DNA from: Rs1 sp038900335
Lineage (GTDB): Bacteria > Pseudomonadota > Gammaproteobacteria > Pseudomonadales > Balneatricaceae
DNA: 64,000 nucleotides
NCBI GenBank assembly: GCA_038900335.1
Contig: JBBMRB010000005.1
Location: 124,001 to 188,000 of the forward strand
Direction of reading: 5' to 3'
Positions 36,350 through 44,992 of the stretch are shown here, piece by piece; position 1 is the stretch's first letter; every line of letters starts with the position of its first letter. Below the pieces are notes generated by a model. It searched no databases. It was not told the DNA's origin and was given only the letters and a program-made list of their open reading frames with translations. A program made the position numbers and the translations under genes.

Positions 36350-36940
36350 ATGCTAATGATCGCTAATATGAGAACACAGAAGATGGTAATAAATAAAATA
36401 GCTAATAATTTTAACAGCAGCGCCAGCGCATTAAAGTGGGTTCTAGCTGTAATGAGTTTTATCGTGCTAATGACAGCAGATGTTCAAGCTGAAGAAAAAA
36501 ATACGGCTGCAACGCTAATGGCTTGGGATGATTTGATCCCCCCAGCTGAGCGCCTAATCATAGAAGCTTGGCAGCAGCAAACTAATTTAAGCCCTGAGTT
36601 TGCAACCCAGCTGCCTGATAATATTGGCAAGGTAAGAAAGGACTTAGATGGCAAAAAAGTAAAAATCCCAGGTTTTGTAATACCCCTAGAAGGTGATGAG
36701 CAAACAATATCTGAAATGTTGTTAGTACCTTATTTTGGTGCGTGTTTTCATGTGCCGCCACCACCTGCCAATCAAATTATCTATATTAAGTTTGATAAGC
36801 CGGTCGAGATAAAAGAGCTGTGGGATGTGGTTTATGTGATAGGCGAGATTAAAACTAAAACGGTTATTAATCAATACGCTGAAGTTGGCTATGTAATGGC
36901 TGGCTTTGGTATTGAGGCGTATCAGGAACCAGCTGAATAA
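36350..36940 (+). CDS. DUF3299 domain protein, zinc-operon member
   Basis: Periplasmic or lipid-anchored protein of unknown biochemical role, 196 aa. The signal segment is residues about 27-47 (ends ADVQAEE); the N-terminal 25 residues with four methionines make the true start unsure (ATGs at 36350, 36356, 36368 and 36383, none with a good ribosome site). The DUF3299 core is seen as DWDDLIPP-like MAWDDLIPPAE, IPGFVIPLEGDEQ and FLLVPYFGACFHVPPPPANQ with a Cys-x-His pair that may hold metal. It ends a run of five plus-strand genes behind the Zur box. Confidence 0.85.
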   Translation: MLMIANMRTQKMVINKIANNFNSSASALKWVLAVMSFIVLMTADVQAEEKNTAATLMAWDDLIPPAERLIIEAWQQQTNLSPEFATQLPDNIGKVRKDLDGKKVKIPGFVIPLEGDEQTISEMLLVPYFGACFHVPPPPANQIIYIKFDKPVEIKELWDVVYVIGEIKTKTVINQYAEVGYVMAGFGIEAYQEPAE

Positions 36941-37522
36941 CTAACTTAATATGCTATTAAAAAATCACTGCGCTATTTAATAGCATAATATTGCCAATGA
37001 TTTTTTTGTAAAGGGAGCTGTTGTCGATGCTTCCTTTTCTCTTTTCTCTTTTCTCTTTATGTTTCAAGCGCCGCGCTCCCTTATATAGTTAACTGTCTGT
37101 AAAAACATAATGCCGCTTTAGAGCAGTTATAGCTGCTTTGTGTGCACTTATTATTGATTTTCTTTGATCAAAAAACATCCGCTTTTTTGATGCTGATATT
37201 TTATGAACCTTTAACAATAAAGTTGATCTTATCTTCTGTAATTATTGATGTGGTATTTACGATTGCTAGCTCATAGGTTAAATTACTGAGGCACTTAGCA
37301 TTAGATCAGCACTAAGATGCTGATTAAATTTGGTTTTTAGACATTTTAAGTCGTTAATAGCGGCTTTATAGCTAAGACTCAATTAAGCTTGATCGCTATT
37401 TAAACGTTTACTGGTGAATTAATAAGCTCTGAGCGGTGCAAGTAAATAAGTATGTGAATCTAGAATTTCATATTTTTAGTATAAGTAAGATAAATAGTTA
37501 GCCAATAGGCGGAGATGTATTA
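36941..37522. other. Intergenic region with hairpin and pyrimidine repeat
   Basis: No gene in about 580 bases. Features: inverted repeat ATGCTATTAA (36951-36960)/TTAATAGCAT (36977-36986), probably the end of the zinc operon, and three exact TTTTCTC copies at 37035-37055. The ribosome site AGGCGGAG for the next gene is at 37507-37514. Confidence 0.5.
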
Positions 37523-38068
37523 ATGGGTGTTGTCGTTTTTTCTTTTATTGACCAACTAAAAAGTGCGCTATTAAGTAAACTGAAAATGGCCATGGTGTGT
37601 ATGATTGCCCTTTCTTTGCTTAGTTTGAATACACAGGCGGCGGAGTTAGGCGATGAAGCCATCGATTTTGATTTAAAAACACTCTCTGGCGATGATTTTA
37701 GTTTGTCGAGTTATCGCGGTAAAAAACCAGTCTATTTGATATTTTGGGCGACATGGTGCCCTATCTGTAAAGCTGAAATCCCTAAATTTAAGGAATTACA
37801 TGCAAAATATGGCGATAAAATTGAATTTTTGGCAATCAATGTCGGCTTTGAAGATAGCTTAGAAAAAGCAATTGCTTACCAAGAGCAGAATCAATTACCG
37901 TACAATGTAGCATTTGATAAAAACACTGTCATTACCAAAGAATACGATGTGATCGGCACACCTTGGCAGGTGATTATCGACATTAATGGCACGGTGCGTT
38001 ATTTTAGTAACTATACACCTGAGAATTTAGGTGAGCATATTGATGATTTGCTAAAAGTGGCAGGCTAG
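37523..38068 (+). CDS. TlpA/ResA-like thioredoxin-fold protein
   Basis: Exported thiol-disulfide protein, 181 aa. The first 40 residues include positively charged lysines followed by a hydrophobic stretch (MAMVCMIALSLLSLNTQA), a signal or membrane anchor. The AhpC/TSA-thioredoxin domain has the active site WCPIC within FWATWCPICKAEIP, the cis-proline region GTPWQVIID and ends about residue 175. Peroxiredoxin-like redoxin proteins of this kind work in cytochrome c maturation or disulfide reduction in the periplasm. It is monocistronic, with an ideal ribosome site 8 bases before the ATG. The precise target is not known. Confidence 0.88.
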   Translation: MGVVVFSFIDQLKSALLSKLKMAMVCMIALSLLSLNTQAAELGDEAIDFDLKTLSGDDFSLSSYRGKKPVYLIFWATWCPICKAEIPKFKELHAKYGDKIEFLAINVGFEDSLEKAIAYQEQNQLPYNVAFDKNTVITKEYDVIGTPWQVIIDINGTVRYFSNYTPENLGEHIDDLLKVAG

Positions 38069-38103
38069 CGAGTATTTCGCCAATTTGCACTGTTTAATTA
38101 ACG

Positions 38104-38128
38104 GCAAATCACGGCAATAGTGATTTGC
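38104..38128 (+). terminator. Hairpin after the thioredoxin gene
   Basis: Perfect 9-bp stem GCAAATCAC (38104-38112)/GTGATTTGC (38120-38128), loop of 7, starting 36 bases after the stop. No T-run follows, so terminator function is uncertain. Confidence 0.4.
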
Positions 38129-38264
38129 GCTAGAGCGCTTATTAGGCTGTTAGTGTATTGCTGATTAATGGCTGATAACAATTGATATATGTTATTAGCC
38201 GTACTAAATTATTGTTTTCACGTCATCTGAAACGTCTAAAGTCCCTCATCTTCGTTGGAGCATT

Positions 38265-39899
38265 ATGTCTTTTTTAAGAAAAATTAATATTCGCAATCGG
38301 CTCATCCTAAGTTTTACTATTTTAATCTCTCTATTATTAATCATTTCTGTTGTTGCTGTGACGAATTTAAAAATCACATCACAGTTTTCTGAAAAGCTGA
38401 TTACCCAAGATGTTGAACAGGGCCTGCTTGCAGCTAAAGTGCAAACCTTAGCACAGTCATCAGCCATTAATTTATTATTAGTTCTTAATACCCAAGAGCG
38501 TGATGAGCGAGTGGAATTGTATAAAGAGCTGGATAAAAACAATCTGGATTTAGACAATATCATCAATATCTTGGCCATGCGTGATGGCAAAATGGTTGAT
38601 GATAAATTGGCTAGATTAGTTGAAATTCGTAGTATTTATTCAAAAGAGTTCTTAAAAACTGTCGATTTTGTGGAGTGGGATCCAGAGAGCGCCGTAATTC
38701 AATTCAATGAAAAAACACACCCCGCACTGAGTGATTTACTGTTGGCGATACAGCAGTATATTAGCGAGCAAAATGTTGCCACGATCGACTCATTTAAAGA
38801 GATAAAAGCACAGAGCAGCTATTACATAAACCTGATGTCTTTGCTGGCTCTTATCGCGATGGTTGTCGGTGTTATTTTAGCGGTATTTGTTAGTCGCAGT
38901 ATTGTTTTGCCGATAAAAAATGCGGTGTTAGTCGCTAAACGTATCAGTAAAGGTGATTTACGCTTTAATGAGCAAGACCTTGGTAATGATGAGGTAAGCC
39001 AATTAAATAAAGAATTTATTGTAATGGCACAAGAGCTTAGTATGTTGATGTCTAATATTTGCCAATCTGCTATGTCGGTAAAAAGCTCTAGTACAACCTT
39101 GGATAGTTCAGTTGATTTTATTGCGAATTCGGCAAATGTACAATTGACAGCAGTAGGCTCTATTGCAGATTCTGTCAGCCATTTCAGTGAGCAAAGCAAC
39201 CAGGCAGCTAGGGCAACCTCGCAGGCCAAAGATCAGGCAACTAGCGCGCAATTACTCGCCTATGAAGGCCAGCAATTAATCGATAAAGCCACTAAAGAGT
39301 TTGCGGTGATTTCTACATCAATTAGTCGCTCATCTGAAGCGGTTAATACCTTGAAAGTAAGATCAGAGTCGGTGCGAAAACTGGTTACGACTGTGCAAAA
39401 AATAGCAGATCAGACTAACTTATTAGCACTAAATGCAGCAATAGAAGCGGCGCGAGCAGGTGAGAGCGGTCGTGGTTTCTCAGTGGTTGCCGATGAGGTG
39501 CGTAACTTAGCACTGCGAACAGGGGATGCCACCCAAGAAATCAATGAAATGATTGACGCTATAGAGCGAGAAACAGATATATCAGTACAAACCATCACCA
39601 GCGGGCGTCTTGAGCTTGAATCTGGTATTGCTATTATCAGTGAGATGGTGAAACCGTTAGCTGAACTTAATGATGGTGCGCAAATATCTGTCGAGCAATT
39701 AGCATTGCTTGAATCATCTGTTGTTGCTCAGGCGCATGATAGTGAAAAAATTGAGTCTGAGTTACAAAAAATCAAGAAAATGTCAGTCGATAACCAAGAT
39801 GCGATTGTTAGCATAGCTAAGACAACGCAAAGCCTTGGTGAGTTGTCACAAGGCTTGCAATCTAATATCAGTAAATTTAAGCTGACAGCTGATCATTGA
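38265..39899 (+). CDS. Methyl-accepting chemotaxis protein
   Basis: Inner-membrane chemoreceptor, 544 aa. Helix 1 (about 13-33), a periplasmic four-helix-bundle sensor (about 35-185), helix 2 (about 188-210), HAMP (about 210-262) and the long cytoplasmic coiled coil. The conserved hairpin tip DQTNLLALNAAIEAARAGESGRGFSVVADEVRNLA sits near 383-415. No C-terminal pentapeptide for CheR binding. The ligand is unknown. It is transcribed alone; Ribosome site GTTGGAG before the ATG. Confidence 0.95.
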   Translation: MSFLRKINIRNRLILSFTILISLLLIISVVAVTNLKITSQFSEKLITQDVEQGLLAAKVQTLAQSSAINLLLVLNTQERDERVELYKELDKNNLDLDNIINILAMRDGKMVDDKLARLVEIRSIYSKEFLKTVDFVEWDPESAVIQFNEKTHPALSDLLLAIQQYISEQNVATIDSFKEIKAQSSYYINLMSLLALIAMVVGVILAVFVSRSIVLPIKNAVLVAKRISKGDLRFNEQDLGNDEVSQLNKEFIVMAQELSMLMSNICQSAMSVKSSSTTLDSSVDFIANSANVQLTAVGSIADSVSHFSEQSNQAARATSQAKDQATSAQLLAYEGQQLIDKATKEFAVISTSISRSSEAVNTLKVRSESVRKLVTTVQKIADQTNLLALNAAIEAARAGESGRGFSVVADEVRNLALRTGDATQEINEMIDAIERETDISVQTITSGRLELESGIAIISEMVKPLAELNDGAQISVEQLALLESSVVAQAHDSEKIESELQKIKKMSVDNQDAIVSIAKTTQSLGELSQGLQSNISKFKLTADH

Positions 39900-39920
39900 T
39901 CAGTTGTCCCTAAACTAACG

Positions 39921-40550
39921 CTACACTTGATAGTGATGGCGGTGAAAAAAGCGCTCAAGCTCATGAGCTTTTGGTAGCTCACCTGTAAATGTCTGAATAT
40001 ATAGCGGTATACGTTCCATGCGCTGTGCAAGGCTCTCTTTCGTTTGCATACTAATGTAGCCAATTTGCATTAAATAAATAGTACGCGCATGGACATCCGC
40101 TGATATCTCACTAAAACCATAACGCTTAAACATTGCTGTTAGGGCATCTAGGCGCAACTGATCTGCTAGTTGTACCTCATGCTGTATCTGTGTTGAGTGT
40201 ATTGACCAGCTGCGAATCGCAAATTCAAATTTAGAATCAAATAGCTCCTCATCTAACCAGCAATCAAAAATATTGAGTGCAGCCTCTGCCAGTGAATCAG
40301 CATAAGCTTGTGATTGTTGCACAATACTGCCGGTATTTTTTTCTTTCCAGGTATTCACCAATGCGCTTAATAGTGCTTCCTTGTCGGCAAAAAACCAATA
40401 AAAACTGGTTCTGGAAAGTTTCAACCTTTTAGCCAGCGCCGATATGTTGACAGCTTGTACCCCTGACTCCAGTAAAATCTCAATCGCGGCATCAAACCAT
40501 GCTTGTGGCGAGCCGCGCCAACCGTTCTCGTTTTCTATTTGCTTACTCAT
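39921..40550 (-). CDS. TetR family transcriptional regulator
   Basis: TetR-type repressor, 209 aa. The N-terminal HTH is plain (NISALAKRLKLSRTSFYWFFADKEALLSALV, about residues 38-68). It is divergent from the old-yellow-enzyme gene starting near 40739; the 190-base gap between them contains a good promoter for that gene (40644-40672) with a short dyad, so the enzyme is the likely target. The effector is unknown. It converges on the MCP gene, which ends 21 bases away. Confidence 0.92.
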   Translation of the reverse strand: MSKQIENENGWRGSPQAWFDAAIEILLESGVQAVNISALAKRLKLSRTSFYWFFADKEALLSALVNTWKEKNTGSIVQQSQAYADSLAEAALNIFDCWLDEELFDSKFEFAIRSWSIHSTQIQHEVQLADQLRLDALTAMFKRYGFSEISADVHARTIYLMQIGYISMQTKESLAQRMERIPLYIQTFTGELPKAHELERFFHRHHYQV

Positions 40551-40643
40551 ATTAACCTTATTTATTAATCATCAATAAATTGTACCTTTAGCGCTGTGTT
40601 AATAACACCTTTAAACCAAGTTATAACAATATAGTTTATTTAA

Positions 40644-40672
40644 TTGACATGTGTGTACATTTTTTTTAGGAT
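40644..40672 (+). promoter_or_regulatory. Probable promoter of the flavin oxidoreductase gene
   Basis: TTGACA at 40644-40649 and TAGGAT at 40667-40672 with 17 bases between. The dyad ATGT-N4-ACAT (40649-40660) overlaps the spacer and could be the TetR site. Confidence 0.5.
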
Positions 40673-40738
40673 CAAACCATATAGACCGTTAACTTTCTCG
40701 TTTTTGATTTTAAGTACCCTAAAAAATGGTACAGGAGC

Positions 40739-42790
40739 ATGATGACTATGACCATGTCGAGCGATCCACTATTACAGCCCTATCAATTAAAGCACTTAAC
40801 GCTGCGTAACCGCATTATTATGACGTCCCATGAACCAGCCTACCCGCAAGATGGTATGCCTAAGTCTCGATATCGTGCCTATCACACTGAGCGAGCTAAG
40901 GGTGGGGTTGCGATGACAATGACAGCGGGCTCTGCTGCGGTATCAAAAGATAGCCCGCCGGTATTTAATAATCTACTCGTCTATAAAGATGAAGTGGTAC
41001 CGTGGATGAAAGAGCTGACAGATTCTGTGCATGAGCATGGTGCTGCTATCATGATTCAGTTAACCCATTTAGGGCGCCGTACACGCTGGGATAAAGAGCA
41101 TTGGTTACCAGTGGTATCACCTTCACATCATCGTGAGGCATCGCATCGTGCGTTTCCTAAAAAAATTGAAGATTGGGATATTGAACGTATTATCAAAGAC
41201 TATGCAGATGCTGCAGAGCGCATGAAAGCGGGTGGTATGGATGGCATTGAGTTGCAGGCATATGGCCATTTAATGGATCAGTTTTGGTCGCCTCTTACCA
41301 ATGAGCTAGAGGGCCCTTACGGTGGTGGTTTGGATAATCGTCTGCGCTTTACGTTAGATGTATTAACTGAAATGCGCAAACGTGTTGGCCCTGATTTTAT
41401 TATTGGAATGCGCTATACCGGCGATGAAATGCTTGATCGCGGGCTTAACGCTGAGGATGGTTTATCAATATCTCAACGTTTAAAAGACAGTGGTATGGTT
41501 GATTTTTTAAATGTTGTGCGCGGTCATATTGATACCGATGCAGGCCTCACCGATCTCATCCCTATTCAAGGTATGGCAGGTAGCCCACATTTAGATTTTG
41601 CCGGTGGTATTCGCGCGGCGACTAATATGCCAGTTTTTCACGCGGCAAAAATCCCAGATGTAGCCACCGCGCGTTACGCTATCGCCTCAGGTAAAGTGGA
41701 TTTAGTCGGGATGACACGGGCGCATATGACAGACCCGCATATCGTGCGAAAAATCATTGAAAAAAGAGAGGATGAAATCCGCCCGTGTGTCGGCGCTAAC
41801 TATTGTCTTGATCGCATATATCAAGGTGGTGCTGCTTATTGTATCCACAATGCTGCCACCGGGCGTGAAGAAACCATGCCGCACGAGATAGCAAGAGCCG
41901 AGAAAATTAAGAAAATTGTCATTATAGGTGCAGGCCCTGGCGGTTTAGAGGCGGCGCGTGTTGCAGGTGAGCGCGGCCATGAGGTAGTAGTATTAGAGGC
42001 TGCAAGTGAGGCCGGTGGCCAAGTCAGATTGAGCTCATTGAGTGAGCGACGCAAAGAAATGATCTCTATCATTGATTGGCGTATGGCGCAGTGTCAGCGT
42101 TTAGGTGTGCGCTTTCAATTCAACTGCTGGGCAGAGCAGGAGGCAGTAAGGGCTGAGCAGCCAGATGTTGTTATTGTCGCGAGCGGTGGGCTTGCCCACA
42201 CTGAAATATTAGAGCAGGGTAATGAGCATGTTATCAGTAGCTGGGATATTATTTCAGGTGATATAAAACCTGGGCGCAATGTATTAGTGTTTGATGATGC
42301 TGGCGATCATGCGGGCTTGCAAGCGGCTGAAGTAATTGCGGCAGCTGGCGCGAAAGTAGAAATTATGACACCTGATCGCTCTTTTGCACCAGAGGTGATG
42401 GCAATGAATTTAGTGCCTTATATGCGCACTCTACAAGCCTTAGATACTCAGTTTACGGTAACTTATCGTTTAATGTCGGTACAAAAAAATAGCGATCAAC
42501 TGACGGCGTTTATCGGCAGTGATTACACTAAAGATATAGAGCAGCGTGACTTTGATCAAATTGTAATCAACCATGGGGTTATCCCCTTGGATGATATTTA
42601 TTTTGATCTAAAACCACACTCATCTAACTTAGGCGAAACTTGTCATGACTCGTTAATTGAGGGGCGAGAGCAAACGATTATCCGTAATCAAGCTGGGGAG
42701 TTTCAGCTATTTCGTATTGGCGATGCGGTATCAACACGCAATACCCACGCCGCTATTTATGATGCATTGCGTTTAGTGAAAGATTTATAG
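40739..42790 (+). CDS. NADH:flavin oxidoreductase, trimethylamine-dehydrogenase/dimethylglycine-demethylase type
   Basis: Large cytosolic flavoprotein, 683 aa: an old-yellow-enzyme FMN barrel (about 8-345), an iron-sulfur linker, and an FAD/NAD-binding part (GAGPGG at 397-402). Relatives include 2,4-dienoyl-CoA reductase, trimethylamine dehydrogenase and DgcA-type N-demethylases. The linker has Cys350, Cys356 and Cys368, but the residue matching the second cysteine of the trimethylamine dehydrogenase cluster is Ala353 (CVGANYC). ATGs at 40739, 40742, 40748 and 40754 are all in frame after AGGAG (40733-40737); 40748 has the best spacing. The TetR gene is divergent. The substrate, perhaps an N-methylated amine, is inferred only from family. 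Confidence 0.85.
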   Translation: MMTMTMSSDPLLQPYQLKHLTLRNRIIMTSHEPAYPQDGMPKSRYRAYHTERAKGGVAMTMTAGSAAVSKDSPPVFNNLLVYKDEVVPWMKELTDSVHEHGAAIMIQLTHLGRRTRWDKEHWLPVVSPSHHREASHRAFPKKIEDWDIERIIKDYADAAERMKAGGMDGIELQAYGHLMDQFWSPLTNELEGPYGGGLDNRLRFTLDVLTEMRKRVGPDFIIGMRYTGDEMLDRGLNAEDGLSISQRLKDSGMVDFLNVVRGHIDTDAGLTDLIPIQGMAGSPHLDFAGGIRAATNMPVFHAAKIPDVATARYAIASGKVDLVGMTRAHMTDPHIVRKIIEKREDEIRPCVGANYCLDRIYQGGAAYCIHNAATGREETMPHEIARAEKIKKIVIIGAGPGGLEAARVAGERGHEVVVLEAASEAGGQVRLSSLSERRKEMISIIDWRMAQCQRLGVRFQFNCWAEQEAVRAEQPDVVIVASGGLAHTEILEQGNEHVISSWDIISGDIKPGRNVLVFDDAGDHAGLQAAEVIAAAGAKVEIMTPDRSFAPEVMAMNLVPYMRTLQALDTQFTVTYRLMSVQKNSDQLTAFIGSDYTKDIEQRDFDQIVINHGVIPLDDIYFDLKPHSSNLGETCHDSLIEGREQTIIRNQAGEFQLFRIGDAVSTRNTHAAIYDALRLVKDL

Positions 42791-42980
42791 AGCTGCTGCC
42801 TATTAGTGGTTAAAGGGCAGTGTTGTGTTTAATAAACAGGCACTTTAACTACTAGAGCTGATCAATTAAATTGAAGTTATCTTTTGTATTACAAAGCTAG
42901 CCCTATATAGCTCTTTAATATTAAAGAGGAAATGACTAGAATGGTTTTGATATCCTCACTATGAAGCTCGATAACCTACC

Positions 42981-43346
42981 ATGAAAATCATAGCACTAAG
43001 ATCGCAGATCGATAGAACTTTTTTGGTCTGTGCTTGCCTGTTCGCACTAATGCCTATTTATGGCCTAGTAACAGGTACGGCTTTTCCACAAGGGCGATCG
43101 ATAATAGAGCCCAGCTTGCTAATAAACCCCAATAGGTATTGGTATATTATTAAGCTAGAGTGCTATGTCGTTGCGGGGATGCTTATCCGATCGATCGTGG
43201 TATTCCCGTTGATTGATGCGGCTTATCAAACAATACTTCGCTATAGAGATGAGCATAAGGTTATCGCCTACTTACTGCTTTATGTCATTACGCCGATTGT
43301 TGTGGTCATATTCCTGCTATCCCTACTTTACTACTTTGATTTGTAG
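42981..43346 (+). CDS. Small membrane protein of unknown family
   Basis: Not recognised. 121 aa with three likely membrane helices (about 14-33, 56-76, 94-116), a positively charged N-terminus (RSQIDR) and an aromatic C-terminus (YYFDL). A charged loop YRDEHK lies between the second and third helices. No clear ribosome site. It lies between the flavin oxidoreductase and an alpha/beta hydrolase, on the same strand, with gaps of 190 and 166 bases, so linkage with either is weak. The coding likelihood rests on length, helix pattern and codon composition like the neighbours. Confidence 0.6.
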   Translation: MKIIALRSQIDRTFLVCACLFALMPIYGLVTGTAFPQGRSIIEPSLLINPNRYWYIIKLECYVVAGMLIRSIVVFPLIDAAYQTILRYRDEHKVIAYLLLYVITPIVVVIFLLSLLYYFDL

Positions 43347-43512
43347 CTATTACTCGTATCGCACTAGAGCAGTACTTAAGGACTATTGTTTGCCTTTAGC
43401 TTATCTCGTTACAATGCCATCAGTGTTCAGTGATAAGCGCTTAACTGAACGCTTTGTATGTTGTTTTAATTAAAAACACATTACTCATCACAGCGATATG
43501 CCCAGGAGGTTT

Positions 43513-44310
43513 ATGACTGGCTTTAATAGTGAAGATTGTTACATTGATGTTAGCGGTGGGCAGTTATTTGTGCGCCGCTGGATACCGAAAAATGTGCTCG
43601 ATCAACCAGCCATTATATTAATCCACGATTCCCTTGGCTGTGTACAGATGTGGCGAGATTTTGCAGAGTATTTAGCGCAGACGCTAGCCAGAGAGGTGAT
43701 TGCTTATGATCGCCTAGGTTTTGGCCAATCTAGTGGCGTATCGCAACAGCCTAACTTTAACTTTATTGAACATGAAGCAAAGGTTATCTTCCCCCAGCTT
43801 TGCCAGGCATTAAAGCTGCAAAAAGTGATAGTCTTTGGCCACAGTGTTGGCGGTGTGATGGCGCTAACTATCGCCAGCAATAATACATCGAAATCACTTT
43901 GTCAGGCCGTCATTAGCGAGTCGGCGCAAGCCTATGTTCAAAAGCGGACATTGACCGGTATATTAGCAGCGAAAGAGTATTTTAGTAACGCGCAGGCATT
44001 TGCTAAATTAGTGAAATACCACGGCGACAAAGCACAGTGGGTACTAGCAGCTTGGACTGATATATGGCTTGACCCTGCTTTTGCCTGTTGGAGTTTAGAG
44101 GCCCTAGAGGCAGTGCAGTGCCCTGTACTGGTCATTCATGGTGATCAGGATGAATATGGTACTACCGATTTTGCACATCGCATAGCGCAGGGCGTATCGG
44201 GTTTTTCACAGACGGTTATTTTAGAAAATGTTAAGCATGTGCCACATCGCCAGTGCCCGCAACAACTGATGGCGAGTATCTCATCGTTTCTTGCTGGAAT
44301 AAAAAACTGA
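43513..44310 (+). CDS. Alpha/beta hydrolase
   Basis: Alpha/beta-hydrolase-fold enzyme, 265 aa from the chosen start. The nucleophile elbow GHSVGG, oxyanion region IHDSLGC, acid in VIHGDQDEY and the final His in VKHVPHRQ are visible, so the triad is Ser-Asp-His. The open frame reaches an ATG at 43498, but AGGAGG at 43504-43509 is a perfect ribosome site for the ATG at 43513, which is therefore preferred. No leader. Substrate unknown; typical members cleave esters, lactones or C-C bonds of ring-cleavage products. Confidence 0.9.
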   Translation: MTGFNSEDCYIDVSGGQLFVRRWIPKNVLDQPAIILIHDSLGCVQMWRDFAEYLAQTLAREVIAYDRLGFGQSSGVSQQPNFNFIEHEAKVIFPQLCQALKLQKVIVFGHSVGGVMALTIASNNTSKSLCQAVISESAQAYVQKRTLTGILAAKEYFSNAQAFAKLVKYHGDKAQWVLAAWTDIWLDPAFACWSLEALEAVQCPVLVIHGDQDEYGTTDFAHRIAQGVSGFSQTVILENVKHVPHRQCPQQLMASISSFLAGIKN

Positions 44311-44398
44311 AGGGTATTTGTGGTACTCGCCACTAACTATTAGTAATGACAAGTACACACAGTGTATAGCACTGAATAGCGGCTAGATAAACATAGGT

Positions 44399-44899
44399 TT
44401 AATAAGCGCCTTCGCTATAAATCAGCTCGTAACTATGGCTGTAAATTTCTAAAATATTACCAAACGGGTCTTCCATATAAATCATACGGTACGGCTTGCT
44501 GCCAGGGTAATAGTAGCGTGGTTTCTCCATACGTTTTTTGCCACCGGCAGCGACAATGCGCTCAGCGAGTTCTTCAACATTGGGATCTTGTACACAAAAG
44601 TGAAAGATACCTGTTTTCCAATATTCGAAATTGTTCTCTGGGTTTTGTTGGTTCTTGAACTCAAATAATTCAACGCCAACTCTATCGCCAGTAGAAAGGT
44701 GAGCGATTCTAAATTTTTGCCATTGGCTACCAAAGACATCAGTACACATTTCACCAATAGGGCTGTCATCTTCGACAATTTCTGTTGGTTTCATGATCAG
44801 GTACCAGCCCATCACTTGAGTGTAGAACTTAACAGCGGCCTCTAAGTTGGGAACAGAGATGCCGATGTGTGAAAAGCTGCGTGGATAAGTATGACTCAT
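44399..44899 (-). CDS. VOC family (glyoxalase/dioxygenase-like) protein
   Basis: Cytosolic vicinal-oxygen-chelate protein, 166 aa. Two beta-alpha-beta-beta-beta modules: one with SFSHIGISVPNLEAAVKFY (metal His12) and one with GIFHFCVQDPNVEELAERIVAAGG (His98 region), ending in MEDPFGNILEIYSH with metal Glu. All three to four metal ligands of the fold seem to be kept. The divergent LysR gene starts 93 bases away and probably controls it. A ribosome site GAGGAG precedes the start. Lyase, isomerase or extradiol dioxygenase are all possible within the fold. Confidence 0.88.
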   Translation of the reverse strand: MSHTYPRSFSHIGISVPNLEAAVKFYTQVMGWYLIMKPTEIVEDDSPIGEMCTDVFGSQWQKFRIAHLSTGDRVGVELFEFKNQQNPENNFEYWKTGIFHFCVQDPNVEELAERIVAAGGKKRMEKPRYYYPGSKPYRMIYMEDPFGNILEIYSHSYELIYSEGAY

Positions 44900-44992
44900 A
44901 TTTGTTTCTCCTCAATGTTGATGTCACTAGGTTACAATGCATTTGTTATTAGGTAAAATTATCATATTTAATGATTATGAGTATAAAACGTA

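Noticed and set aside
40739..42790. 2,4-dienoyl-CoA reductase (FadH) assignment
   Set aside because: The linker motif CVGANYC and surrounding sequence resemble the trimethylamine dehydrogenase/N-demethylase branch more, and no fatty-acid genes are near.
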